From Actinomyces sp. B33 (GTDB taxonomy: Bacteria > Actinomycetota > Actinomycetes > Actinomycetales > Actinomycetaceae), in assembly GCF_028437565.1 (NCBI RefSeq), contig NZ_JAMRYR010000003.1, forward strand, positions 401,610-465,609: a stretch of DNA of 64,000 nt. Direction: 5' to 3'. The notes beneath the pieces were generated by a model. It was given only the letters and a program-made list of their open reading frames with translations. It made no database searches and was not told where the DNA came from. Each line of letters starts with the position of its first letter. The stretch's first letter is position 1. The position numbers and the translations under genes are program-made. This document shows, piece after piece, positions 1 to 7,601 of this stretch.

Positions 1-164
1 AGGGCGGCTTCCGATCGGGGGTTCCCGGGGGCGGCGCCGTGGCCGAGGATGATGCGGATGGAGTCCGTGGCGCGGGGGCCCGCCCCGCCGGCGCAGCCGG
101 CGAGGAGGGTCGTGGCGGCGATGACAGCGGCAAGGCCGCTGACGACGGATGTGCGTCGCAGCAT
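1..164 (-). CDS. TRAP transporter substrate-binding lipoprotein, N-terminal part (runs off the window)
   Basis: Only the first 54 codons are inside the window. The translation starts MLRRTSVVSGLAAVIAA, followed by a lipobox (LLAGC) and then IRIILGHGAAPGNPR. That matches the first strand of DctP-type periplasmic binding proteins, which capture organic acids for TRAP transporters. AAAGGAGA lies about 6-12 bases before the ATG and fixes the start. It follows the SDR gene by 47 bases on the same strand, so the two are probably co-transcribed. If its own DctQM genes follow beyond the edge, this is a second TRAP system beside the complete one at 2271-5354. The DctP assignment is from family resemblance of a short stretch. 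Confidence 0.7.
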   Translation of the reverse strand, partial: MLRRTSVVSGLAAVIAATTLLAGCAGGAGPRATDSIRIILGHGAAPGNPRSEAA

Positions 165-211
165 GGCATCGTCTCCTTTGACGGTGGTGATGGGAAGGGG
201 GCGCTCGAGGC

Positions 212-988
212 TCAGGAGATGTAGGTGCCGCCGTTGATGGAGTGGGTGCAGCCGGTGATGTAGGCGGCGTCCTCGGAGGACAGCCAGCAGATCAGGGCGG
301 CGATCTCCCACGGCTCGGCCTGGCGCCCGAGCGGAACGGCCTCGGCGAGCTTCTTCTCGGTCTCGTCGTCGCTGCCGACGCGGATCTCGGTGTTGACGAC
401 GCCGGGGGCGACCGCATTGACGGTGATCCCGTATTCGGCGAGTTCACGGGCCATTCCGCGGGTCAGGCCCAGGACGCCGGCCTTGGCTGCCGCGTAGGAG
501 GTCTTGGAGAAGACGCCGCCACCGTGCTGGGCGGTGACCGAGGAGGTGTTGACGACGCGACCGTACCCGTTCTCGATCATCAGGGGCACGAGGGCCTGGG
601 CGAGGAGGAAGGAGCCGGTGAGGTTGACGGCGAGGACCTTGTTCCAGGTGGCCAGATCGAGCTCGAGGAAGCCCATCGGCGAGGGGATGCCGGCGATGTT
701 CGCCAGGGCTCCGACCGGGGGGAGGTCGGAGGCCGTAATGGCCTCGACGACGGCGGTCACGGACTCGGGGTCGGCGACGTTGACGGCGAAGGCCTGGACC
801 GGGGCCTCGGGGACTTCGGCGCGAACGGCCTCGGCGGCGGCTGTGGCGCCTTCCTCGTTGATGTCCAGCATCGCGACGCCCCAGCCTTCGCGGGCGAAGC
901 GCAGAGCGGTCTGGTATCCGATGCCCTTCAAGGACGATGTTCCGGTGACGACAGCGGTGCGCTGTCCGACTCCTGTGCCGTAGCTCAT
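212..988 (-). CDS. Short-chain dehydrogenase/reductase (SDR), NAD(P)-dependent
   Basis: A 258-residue classical SDR that should reduce a carbonyl or oxidise an alcohol in the cytosol. The cofactor loop is TGTSSLKGIG (residues 16-24), slightly longer than the usual TGxxxGIG. ANIAG takes the place of NNAG, and the catalytic triad is Ser150, Tyr165 and Lys169. The C-terminus ends in ITGCTHSINGG, typical of FabG and sugar or polyol dehydrogenases. I chose the ATG at 988 because GGAGAG lies 6 bases before it; an in-frame start 12 codons upstream has no such site. Its promoter carries the operator shared with the TRAP operon, so it probably acts on the imported hydroxy acid or its product. The substrate is not identifiable from sequence. 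Confidence 0.85.
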   Translation of the reverse strand: MSYGTGVGQRTAVVTGTSSLKGIGYQTALRFAREGWGVAMLDINEEGATAAAEAVRAEVPEAPVQAFAVNVADPESVTAVVEAITASDLPPVGALANIAGIPSPMGFLELDLATWNKVLAVNLTGSFLLAQALVPLMIENGYGRVVNTSSVTAQHGGGVFSKTSYAAAKAGVLGLTRGMARELAEYGITVNAVAPGVVNTEIRVGSDDETEKKLAEAVPLGRQAEPWEIAALICWLSSEDAAYITGCTHSINGGTYIS

Positions 989-1034
989 TGATTCTCTCCA
1001 CATCAGTGTGACGGCGAGCACCATCGCCCACCGC

Positions 1035-1075
1035 TGTTAACAGTAAACAATATGAGGAAACATTGTCAACAATAG
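1035..1075 (-). promoter_or_regulatory. Promoter of the SDR gene with two copies of the TGTYAACARTA operator-like motif
   Basis: On the minus strand a perfect -35 TTGACA (complement of 1064-1069) is followed after 18 bases by TACTGT as -10 (complement of 1040-1045). Plus-strand TGTTAACAGTAA (1035-1046) covers the -10 and TGTCAACAATA (1064-1074) covers the -35. The second is part of a dyad ATTGT-CA-ACAAT (1062-1073). The same motif lies on the divergent TRAP promoter at 2095-2106. Binding by the adjacent GntR protein is inferred. Confidence 0.55.
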
Positions 1076-1165
1076 ATGTGGAGGATAGTGCAGAAGCCCT
1101 TCTTCACCCGGAAGGCGAGCGGATCTCCTGCGCTCCACACCCCGGCCAGGGGCGTCAGAACCGAC

Positions 1166-1858
1166 TCATTCGATGCCGACGATGTCCCGGGGATCCTGTG
1201 CGCGCTTCTGCCATACGCCGCCGGAGTTGCGCATATGCTCGACGATCGCATGACGGGCCCGCTCCGAATCCCCAGAGCGCAGCGCCGCGATGATCGGACG
1301 ATGATAATCGGTGTCCATCAGCCGCGGCCGCTCGTCGGACTCGTCGGCGAGGACGGCGACGCGCATCCGATCCTGGAGTTGGCGCCACATGTCGAGCAGC
1401 ACCGTGTTCCCCGAAGCCGCGCACAGCGCCTCATGGAAGCCCAGATCGATGTCGAGCCTCTCGTTAAGGGTCATCCCCGGTTCGAAGGCCGGCAGCTTCG
1501 CCTCGATCTCGTCGACCAGCTCGTCGCACCGAGGCGACTGGACGATGTGGACGGCGGCCAACGCCTCGAGCGCGCCGCGGACTTCGTACAGCTCGACGAC
1601 CTCCTCGGCGCTCTGCTGCGTCACCCGCAGGCCCATCCTGTCCTCTCCAACGACGAGGCCGGACTGCTGAAGGCGGCGCAATGCCTCGCGGACCGTTCCC
1701 CTGCTGACCCCCAGCTGCTCGGCGAGATCGACTTCACCGAGTCGTTGCCCAGCACTCAACCGCCCCTCGAGAATCGCAGACCTCAAGGACTCCCAGACCT
1801 GCTCGCGCAGCGTCTGACCGCTCACACTTGGAATGCTCAACTCAACCGCCTTCTTCAT
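1166..1858 (-). CDS. GntR-family transcriptional regulator (FadR/FCD subfamily)
   Basis: A 230-residue regulator. The N-terminal winged helix-turn-helix (about residues 20-85) includes LAEQLGVSRGTVREALRRL, the GntR signature. The rest is an all-helical FCD ligand domain with the spaced Asp/His residues (DLGFHEAL, DTDYHRPII, HAIVEHM) that bind a metal and a carboxylate effector in this family. It sits between the SDR gene and the divergent TRAP operon, the usual place for a local repressor that senses the imported acid. The intervening 1859-2270 contains several dyads and the dct promoter. GC content is high like the chromosome, unlike the TRAP genes next door. Confidence 0.9.
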   Translation of the reverse strand: MKKAVELSIPSVSGQTLREQVWESLRSAILEGRLSAGQRLGEVDLAEQLGVSRGTVREALRRLQQSGLVVGEDRMGLRVTQQSAEEVVELYEVRGALEALAAVHIVQSPRCDELVDEIEAKLPAFEPGMTLNERLDIDLGFHEALCAASGNTVLLDMWRQLQDRMRVAVLADESDERPRLMDTDYHRPIIAALRSGDSERARHAIVEHMRNSGGVWQKRAQDPRDIVGIE

Positions 1859-2000
1859 TACGCCCTGCCCTGCGCATGTGCTGGACCGCTAGACGTAGTT
1901 AAACACTCGCGGAGTTCATCCTGACGCAACACGATCACGCAGGCGAGTGCGCCGCGGCATGCAGCCCTCTTTATCTGCGGGAGGAAGCATAGCCGCAAAA

Positions 2001-2044
2001 CAGTTAAAACTGACCAATAAGTCAGTTTTTTGACCATGAGGTCA
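2001..2044. promoter_or_regulatory. Cluster of inverted repeats in the gntR-dctP intergenic region
   Basis: Three dyads lie side by side: CAGTT-AA-AACTG (2001-2012), AAAACTGAC-N6-GTCAGTTTT (2006-2014/2021-2029) and TGACC-ATGA-GGTCA (2031-2035/2040-2044). A further CAGTT-N4-AACTG occurs at 2108-2121. The density of dyads between divergent genes suggests regulator sites for gntR itself. No binding protein can be named. Confidence 0.4.
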
Positions 2045-2068
2045 GTCCTCTGATGACGCGGAACACCT

Positions 2069-2106
2069 TTGACATTGTGTTACAGCGCACATATTGTCAA
2101 CAGTAA
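2069..2106 (+). promoter_or_regulatory. Promoter of the dctPQM operon overlapped by an operator-like motif
   Basis: A perfect -35 TTGACA (2069-2074) is followed after 17 bases by TATTGT (2092-2097). The -10 lies inside ATTGTCAACAGTAA (2093-2106), which matches the motif on the SDR promoter in 11 of 12 core positions. The transcript would have a leader of about 165 bases before dctP (2271). The promoter call is from consensus and spacing alone. Confidence 0.5.
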
Positions 2107-2270
2107 GCAGTTAACCAACTGTTTCAAGTCATGAGTTTCTTCCGGGCACACTGTCGTAACCGGTAGCCCTCCTAAAGGTTGTCATCAGTCGCGCCAGGAA
2201 ACAGTCAAATAAATCTGCCTCATGACAGCAGCAATGGCGCTGCCACCATCAACAGTGGAAGGACCACCCC

Positions 2271-3425
2271 ATGTCGACACGTCGTGTCTACTCAGCCACG
2301 CTGACCCTCATGGCTGCCACAGCCCTTGGAATCTCAGCTTGCGGCGGCGGTATCTCTGAGACCGCAACCCAAAGCTCAACAGGCTCAACTCCATCAACGA
2401 AGATCCAGGCCGCGGCTGATGGCGTAGTGCTGAGCTATACGACACAGCACACGGAGAGCACTCCCTTGAGTCGCGCCATTCAAAAGTACGGCGAACAGGT
2501 AGCGGAAGCCACAGAAGGTCGGGTCACATTCGAAAACTACTACTCTGCGCAGCTCCTTCCCGCGGCAGAGGTCGTCAACGGCATCGGTGATGGCCGCGCC
2601 GACACCGGCTACGTCGTTGACGTGATGTTCGCCGATCAACTCCCGCTCACGAACTCTTCCTCCATTCCCTTCGATCGAACGAATGGGGTCGCCCAGGCTC
2701 AGGCGTACCAGAAAATGTATGAAGAGAATGAAGCTTTCAAAGCAGAGTATGAGAAGCTCGGGCTTCACGTCCTTAGCTTTTTGCCCATGGGGGAAACCAT
2801 CCTGGGAAGTACTTTTAAAGTCGATACCCTCGAAGACCTTAAAGGGCATTCGGTTCGCTGCCTAGGATTCATCTGCGAAGCATATGAAAAAATCGGTGGG
2901 CATCCTGCGGCAATCGCTTCGAACGAGATATATGAAGCCATGGATCGGAAAACCATCGACGGTTGGGCAGGATATCCTTTCATGGATGTTCCCGCTACAC
3001 AGCTCCAGGAAGTCAGCCCAAATATGACACTTATCGGTCTTGGGCAATACTCCCAGGGAGTTTTCCCAATCAGCGAAAGTGTCTGGGAGAAGATCTCTCC
3101 GGAAGATCAGAAAGTGATGACCGAACTCGCTTCCAAGCTCCCCGAAATGATCGCCGAAGAGAACCTCAAAGCCGAAGGAGAAGCATGCGAGGTGACCACT
3201 GAGGCGAATGTGACCCTCTCGTCAATGGCTGACGAGGAAGTCAACAAGTGGAAAGAGGTCGTCTACGGCCCCATCTACGACAAATGGGTAGAAGCAGCGA
3301 GTCAGAAGAGCGGAACAGACGCCGACGCCTTTTACAAGGACCTGATGAGCGCATATGAGGAAATCTTGAAGGAAACGAACTTCAAATCCTCCTTCGTCGA
3401 GTGCTCTGAAAAATCTCAGCGATGA
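2271..3425 (+). CDS. dctP: TRAP transporter solute-binding lipoprotein DctP
   Basis: A 384-residue extracytoplasmic binding protein that captures a carboxylate substrate for the DctQM channel. The signal peptide ends in a lipobox (ALGISAC), so it is a lipoprotein, as expected for a Gram-positive. The conserved substrate Arg that salt-bridges the carboxylate is in HSVRCLG. Besides the lipid Cys there are four more cysteines (VRC, FIC, EAC, VEC), which could pair outside the cell. GGAAGGA lies 9-15 bases before the ATG. It is first of dctP-dctQ-dctM-dehydrogenase. GC and codon use are much lower in GC than the flanking genes, suggesting horizontal acquisition. The ligand is likely a small hydroxy or sugar acid, inferred from the dehydrogenase at 5415. 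Confidence 0.9.
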   Translation: MSTRRVYSATLTLMAATALGISACGGGISETATQSSTGSTPSTKIQAAADGVVLSYTTQHTESTPLSRAIQKYGEQVAEATEGRVTFENYYSAQLLPAAEVVNGIGDGRADTGYVVDVMFADQLPLTNSSSIPFDRTNGVAQAQAYQKMYEENEAFKAEYEKLGLHVLSFLPMGETILGSTFKVDTLEDLKGHSVRCLGFICEAYEKIGGHPAAIASNEIYEAMDRKTIDGWAGYPFMDVPATQLQEVSPNMTLIGLGQYSQGVFPISESVWEKISPEDQKVMTELASKLPEMIAEENLKAEGEACEVTTEANVTLSSMADEEVNKWKEVVYGPIYDKWVEAASQKSGTDADAFYKDLMSAYEEILKETNFKSSFVECSEKSQR

Positions 3426-3431
3426 GGTTGC

Positions 3432-3473
3432 ATGAGGGTTCGGGGCCCTTTAATAAGGGCCCCGAACCCTCAT
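3432..3473 (+). terminator. 19-bp perfect hairpin between dctP and dctQ (attenuator or mRNA stabiliser)
   Basis: The arms 3432-3450 and 3455-3473 are perfect complements with a TAAT loop. No T-tract follows, so it is not a standard intrinsic terminator. It starts 6 bases after the dctP stop and ends 19 bases before dctQ. In this position it could protect or partly terminate the dctP message, giving more binding protein than membrane subunits. That role is inferred. Confidence 0.6.
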
Positions 3474-3492
3474 CGATGGAAAGCAGGCCAAC

Positions 3493-4020
3493 TTGATTAT
3501 TAAATCACTTGTCCAACGCGCATCCCAAGCCTTGGGACTCATTAGCGCAATTGCGACTCTATTCCTAATGCTCTTGACTGTTACTGACGTCATTAGTCGA
3601 TTGATCACTGGAGGATCAGTTCCAGGTCTCCTGGAGTTTACTGAAGTAGCTCTCGTTTTTCTCGTATTTTGCGGTATTGCGTACGGTCAGCAACAGAAAA
3701 CGCATGTTGCCGTTACCCTCGTCACCTCTCGCCTACCCGAGAGGATCGGCCGAACGGTTGTAGTCCTGGGTCTTTTGATCATTCTTGCTCTATTCGCCTG
3801 GGCCACTTTTGCGACCGGAAGTCAAGCACTCGATTCCGTCATGCGACAGGAAGCACGTTTCGGTCTCGCCGCTGTTCCTATTTGGCCTGCTCGAGTTGTC
3901 CTCCCGATTGGATTCTTCTTGCTTTTTGGTGAAACCCTAATACAATTACTCAATGTCATCGGCGGCCGCGAAAAAATTCGAGAGGAATCTCTTCCCGTAG
4001 AAAGTGAGATCCTCTCATGA
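3493..4020 (+). CDS. dctQ: TRAP transporter small membrane subunit DctQ
   Basis: A 175-residue protein with four predicted membrane helices (about residues 12-33, 44-64, 85-106 and 127-148), the standard DctQ topology. It pairs with DctM to form the sodium-driven membrane part of the TRAP transporter. The reading frame opens at a TTG (3493). The next in-frame Met is inside the first helix, so TTG is the better start although only a weak GGAAAG precedes it. It overlaps dctM by ATGA (4017-4020), indicating coupled translation. Low GC like its neighbours. Confidence 0.85.
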   Translation: MIIKSLVQRASQALGLISAIATLFLMLLTVTDVISRLITGGSVPGLLEFTEVALVFLVFCGIAYGQQQKTHVAVTLVTSRLPERIGRTVVVLGLLIILALFAWATFATGSQALDSVMRQEARFGLAAVPIWPARVVLPIGFFLLFGETLIQLLNVIGGREKIREESLPVESEILS

Positions 4021-5354
4021 GCGGTGAACTTATTGCCATCATTGCTATAGCAATTCTTCTTGTCCTCCTCGCAGCTCGCGTTCCCGTTGGTTTCAGTCTG
4101 CTAACCGCTGGCATTGCCGGCCTTTTCATGCTCAACGGATTCAGTATTGCCAATACCGCACTTGCAACAGAAACCTATACAGCAGTCGCCAAATCGACGA
4201 TGGTCGTTATTCCAATGTTCATCCTCATGGGGATGTTCGCCATGGAATCCGGAGTTGCCGTCGGAGCTTTCCGTCTAGCAAACAAGGTCGTTGGAAAACT
4301 TCCCGGTGGTCTCGGAATCGCGACGGTTCTCGTCTGCGCAGTATTTGCTGCGGTATCCGGTTCCAGTCCGGCCACGGTCGCGACGGTGGGACGAATTACC
4401 ATCCCAGAAATGCGCAAGGCCGGATACTCTAGGGAGTTCACTGCTGGAATCATCGGAACTGCGGGGACTCTGGGCGTCCTCATCCCTCCGAGTATTGTCG
4501 CCGTAGTCTTCGGGGTGACCACCGAAGTCTCGATCGGAAAGTTGCTCATCGGAGGAATCCTTCCGGGTGTCGTTTCAGTGCTGGTGATGTCGACGTACAT
4601 CGTTGCGACTGCGATCCGGCATCCCGAGAAGGTCAATGACCGTTCCTATGTGTCTTCCAGAAATGAAGACCTCTCAGAAAAGAGTTCTCGAGAGGATCTT
4701 TACGCTCTGATCGGCGTTGGAATAATGTTCGTCGTTGTTATCGGAGGAATTTATACCGGTCTGACGACGGCAACCGAATCTGCAGCTTTTGGCGCACTCG
4801 CCGGACTTTCGGTTCTCATTGTCGCGCAGATCAAAAAAGGATGGCGAGCCCTGTACAGCGCCTTTGTGAAATCTCTGAAGGAGGCCGCTGCCACAACAAC
4901 AATGATCTTCGTAATCATGATCGGCGCTAGTGTTTTCACAAACTTCCTCGTCCGCTCCGGAGCTACGAAGACCGTTGCCGATGCCATTCTCGGTCTGGGC
5001 CTCTCTCCATATCTCCTCGTTTTGGGAACTCTGATCATTCTCATCCCGCTGGGCATGTTCCTCGAGACTGTTTCAATTATTCTCATCACGATGCCAATTC
5101 TCTGGCCGATGCTCGAATCCGTCGGCGTCAATGGCGTTTGGCTCGGAATCATGACCATCATCATGATTGAAATCGGACTCATGACTCCCCCAGTAGGAAT
5201 CAACGCCTTTGTTCTGACCGGAATCGCAGAAGATATCACTCTCGGACAAACATTCAAGGGCTTGACTCCTTTTGTCCTCGTTCAGCTTGTCATCGTTGGA
5301 TTAATTTTCTCCTTCCCTGGAATCGTGACATTGCTTCCAAGCTTGATGCGATAG
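4017..5354 (+). CDS. dctM: TRAP transporter large membrane subunit DctM
   Basis: A 445-residue membrane protein with about 12 hydrophobic segments, the ion-coupled transport subunit of a TRAP system. Family hallmarks are visible: the helical hairpin SGSSPATVATVGRITIPEM, then a proline/glycine-rich TLGVLIPPS, and in the second half ETVSIILITMP followed by IEIGLMTPPVGIN. The two halves resemble each other, as in the family. Length is typical (about 425-450). It starts inside the dctQ stop codon. The next gene begins 60 bases later, so the dehydrogenase is probably in the same transcript. Confidence 0.92.
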   Translation: MSGELIAIIAIAILLVLLAARVPVGFSLLTAGIAGLFMLNGFSIANTALATETYTAVAKSTMVVIPMFILMGMFAMESGVAVGAFRLANKVVGKLPGGLGIATVLVCAVFAAVSGSSPATVATVGRITIPEMRKAGYSREFTAGIIGTAGTLGVLIPPSIVAVVFGVTTEVSIGKLLIGGILPGVVSVLVMSTYIVATAIRHPEKVNDRSYVSSRNEDLSEKSSREDLYALIGVGIMFVVVIGGIYTGLTTATESAAFGALAGLSVLIVAQIKKGWRALYSAFVKSLKEAAATTTMIFVIMIGASVFTNFLVRSGATKTVADAILGLGLSPYLLVLGTLIILIPLGMFLETVSIILITMPILWPMLESVGVNGVWLGIMTIIMIEIGLMTPPVGINAFVLTGIAEDITLGQTFKGLTPFVLVQLVIVGLIFSFPGIVTLLPSLMR

Positions 5355-5414
5355 AGACTGAGAAGAGATCTCTGCCTTCCAATGAAGGGAATCTAAAGAC
5401 AAGGATCGTTAATC

Positions 5415-6281
5415 ATGGTTGAAAAAGTTACATTCGTAGGCATCGGAGCCATCGGACTCCCAATGGCCGTAAGAATTGCAGAAGCGGGCTTCTCAGTTAT
5501 TGGAGTGGATCCCTTCGAGGCACAGCGAGAGCTCGCATCGTCTCATGGTCTCGTTGCAGAAATGGACTCACGATCGGCTGCAGATGCTGATACGGTCGTC
5601 TGCATGGTGGCCACGCCAGCACAACTTGTCAGTGCCACCCTAGGGTCCAAGGGCCTTTTGGAAAGAATGCGGGCTGGATCTACATTGATCGTGATGAGCA
5701 CTGTCGGCCCTGATGCTATTACTCAGTTGATTCCTGCAGCAGAACAAAATGGGGTTCATTTATTAGATGTCCCGGTCACAGGCGGAGTGGCCGGAGCCAA
5801 AAAAGGTTCCCTCACTCTCTTCGCATCTGGATCCCCTGAAATCATTGAGCAAAACGCTCCTCTTTTGACTTCGATGGGAAGAATACTCGACTGCGGTGCA
5901 ACTCCAGGTCGAGGGCAATCATATAAGATCGTCAATCAGCTTCTCTGCTCTGTTCATATCGTTGCAGCCGCGGAAGCACTTGCCTTTGCGGAAAAACTCG
6001 GTCTGGAACCAGCAAATGCATTGGCTGCTGTTGAAAAAGGAGCCGGAGGCTCCTGGATGCTGTCGGATCGCGGTCCCAGAATGCTCGAAGGACTTGACGC
6101 GGAAGTGACAAGCGCCATTGATATCTTCGTCAAGGATTCGACTCTTGTATCCGATACGGCTGATCGCATTGGTTTTGACGCACCGCTCGTCAAATTGGCG
6201 CAACAGAAGTATCAGCAGATGCATGATCTTGGGCACGGAAGAAAAGACGATTCTCAGGTCATCCAGACATATCGGAACTAG
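5415..6281 (+). CDS. NAD-binding beta-hydroxyacid dehydrogenase (3-hydroxyisobutyrate/L-threonate dehydrogenase family)
   Basis: A 288-residue cytosolic dehydrogenase of the 6-phosphogluconate/HIBADH superfamily, oxidising the hydroxyl next to a carboxylate with NAD(P). The Rossmann motif GIGAIGLPMA is at 9-18. The substrate-binding DVPVTGG (118-124) corresponds to DAPVSGG. The catalytic Lys171 and Asn174 lie in GRGQSYKIVNQLL. The fold and motifs fit L-threonate or tartronate-semialdehyde type enzymes, but the exact substrate is not determined. Being last in the TRAP operon, it likely takes the first catabolic step on the imported acid. Low GC like the three genes before it; the AT-richer tract ends at the terminator that follows. 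Confidence 0.85.
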   Translation: MVEKVTFVGIGAIGLPMAVRIAEAGFSVIGVDPFEAQRELASSHGLVAEMDSRSAADADTVVCMVATPAQLVSATLGSKGLLERMRAGSTLIVMSTVGPDAITQLIPAAEQNGVHLLDVPVTGGVAGAKKGSLTLFASGSPEIIEQNAPLLTSMGRILDCGATPGRGQSYKIVNQLLCSVHIVAAAEALAFAEKLGLEPANALAAVEKGAGGSWMLSDRGPRMLEGLDAEVTSAIDIFVKDSTLVSDTADRIGFDAPLVKLAQQKYQQMHDLGHGRKDDSQVIQTYRN

Positions 6282-6286
6282 GGCCG

Positions 6287-6324
6287 AAAAGTGGGGGGCC
6301 TCCGTCGGACGCCCCCCACTTTTT
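6287..6324. terminator. Bidirectional intrinsic terminator between the TRAP operon and nusB
   Basis: The stem AAAAGTGGGGGGC (6287-6299) pairs with GCCCCCCACTTTT (6311-6323). There are A residues on one side and T residues on the other, so it can stop transcription from either strand. It lies between the dehydrogenase stop (6281) and the convergent nusB stop (6347). Confidence 0.85.
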
Positions 6325-6346
6325 GGATGAATAGATTGAAGACGAT

Positions 6347-7033
6347 TCAGTACTCGTCGAGCAATTCATCGAGCTCGTCGAGGTCCTCGACGGACAACCC
6401 CTCATCGGACGAAACGCCTTCCGGCTCGACGGCAATAGGATCGGCGCCTCCGCCGACCCGCGGGTCCTCGTCGACGCGCTCCGCGATGAAAAGATCCCCC
6501 GTCTCGTCGGCATCCAGGACCGTGTCGGCCCGATCCCCCTCGACGTCCTCCGCCGAATCCTCGGCGCCGGCCGATCGGCGCGACCACGCCGGGGACTCGA
6601 TGTCCCGCCGCACCGCGTCGAGAACCGCGTTGACGAACGCCGGCGACGTGTCCGTCGAGATCGACTTGACGATCGCGATGGCCTCATCGATGGCGATCAC
6701 CGGCGAGACGTCCTCGGAATTCTCCAGCATCTCCCACACGGCCACGCGCATGACCGCCAAGTCGACGGCCGCGATCCGATCGAGCCCCGAGACCCGGGCG
6801 TGCGCCGCCAGCAGATCGTCGATCGACCGCAGACGGTCGGCGACCCCCTCGATCAGACGGATCGAGTACTCCGGCAGCGGGGTCAGCGCGGCCGTGACGA
6901 CCTTTCGCTCGCGCAACAGATCCCGCAGGACCTGCGGATTGCGGCCCATGCCGCGCTGATCCGCCTCGAAGACCACATCGGCAGCGCGCTTGCGCGCCTT
7001 CGTCCGAGAGGTGAAGCGGTGCTGCTTCGACAT
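6347..7033 (-). CDS. nusB: Transcription antitermination factor NusB with a long acidic tail
   Basis: NusB binds NusE (S10) and boxA RNA in rRNA antitermination. Residues about 1-150 are the helical NusB domain (TSRTKARKRAADVVFEAD; RIAAVDLAVMRVAVWEML; NAVLDAVRR). Typical NusB is about 140 residues. This one has 228, because roughly 75 extra residues rich in Asp, Glu and Gly are attached (ending LDELDELLDEY). The ATG overlaps the efp stop by one base, so it is translated from the aroC-aroKB-efp transcript. A tail like this is seen in some actinobacteria from memory; its function is unknown. Confidence 0.93.
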   Translation of the reverse strand: MSKQHRFTSRTKARKRAADVVFEADQRGMGRNPQVLRDLLRERKVVTAALTPLPEYSIRLIEGVADRLRSIDDLLAAHARVSGLDRIAAVDLAVMRVAVWEMLENSEDVSPVIAIDEAIAIVKSISTDTSPAFVNAVLDAVRRDIESPAWSRRSAGAEDSAEDVEGDRADTVLDADETGDLFIAERVDEDPRVGGGADPIAVEPEGVSSDEGLSVEDLDELDELLDEY

Positions 7034-7596
7034 CAGTCGGTCACACGACCCGAGTAGGAGCCATCACGGGTATCCACCTTGACCCGCACGCCCTCCTCCA
7101 TGAAGAGCGGGACCTGGATCTCGTACCCGGTCTCGAGGACCGCCGGCTTGGTGCCCGCCGACGAGCGGTCCCCCTGCAGGCCCGGCTGGGTCTCAGTGAT
7201 CGTCAGGACCACCGTCGCCGGGAGCTCGATGAACAGGACCGTGCCGTCGTGCTGGGAGACGATGACGTCCTGGTTCTCGACCATGAAGTTCTTCGCGTCG
7301 CCGACGACCTCGGCGGAGACCGTGATCTGATCGTAGGTCGACTGATCCATGAAGACGTAGTCCGCGCCGTCCTGGTACAGGTACGTCATATCGCGACGAT
7401 CGACGGTGGCCGTCTCGATCTTGATGCCGGCGTTGAACGTGCGGTCGACGGTCTTGCCCGACATGATGTTCTTGATCTTCGTGCGCACGAAGGCCGGCCC
7501 CTTGCCGGGCTTGACGTGCTGGAACTCGACGACCTGCCAGAGCTGGCCATCGATGACCATGACCATGCCGTTCTTCAGATCATTCGTCGTTGCCAC
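7033..7596 (-). CDS. efp: Elongation factor P
   Basis: A 187-residue translation factor that binds the ribosome between the P and E sites and relieves stalling at polyproline. The N-terminal KOW-like domain carries the loop [10 protein letters not shown] with the conserved Lys near residue 32. The C-terminal OB domain ends with [28 protein letters not shown]. The start is a GTG at 7596; GAGG lies 9 bases upstream and overlaps the TAA of the preceding gene, which fixes it. Gene order aroC-aroKB-efp-nusB is common in actinobacteria. Confidence 0.97.
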   Translation of the reverse strand: MATTNDLKNGMVMVIDGQLWQVVEFQHVKPGKGPAFVRTKIKNIMSGKTVDRTFNAGIKIETATVDRRDMTYLYQDGADYVFMDQSTYDQITVSAEVVGDAKNFMVENQDVIVSQHDGTVLFIELPATVVLTITETQPGLQGDRSSAGTKPAVLETGYEIQVPLFMEEGVRVKVDTRDGSYSGRVTD

Positions 7597-7601
7597 AGGA
7601 A

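Noticed and set aside
1076..1924. 282-codon plus-strand frame opposite the GntR gene
   Set aside because: The minus strand encodes a full winged-helix/FCD protein with a proper start. The plus frame has no recognisable content.
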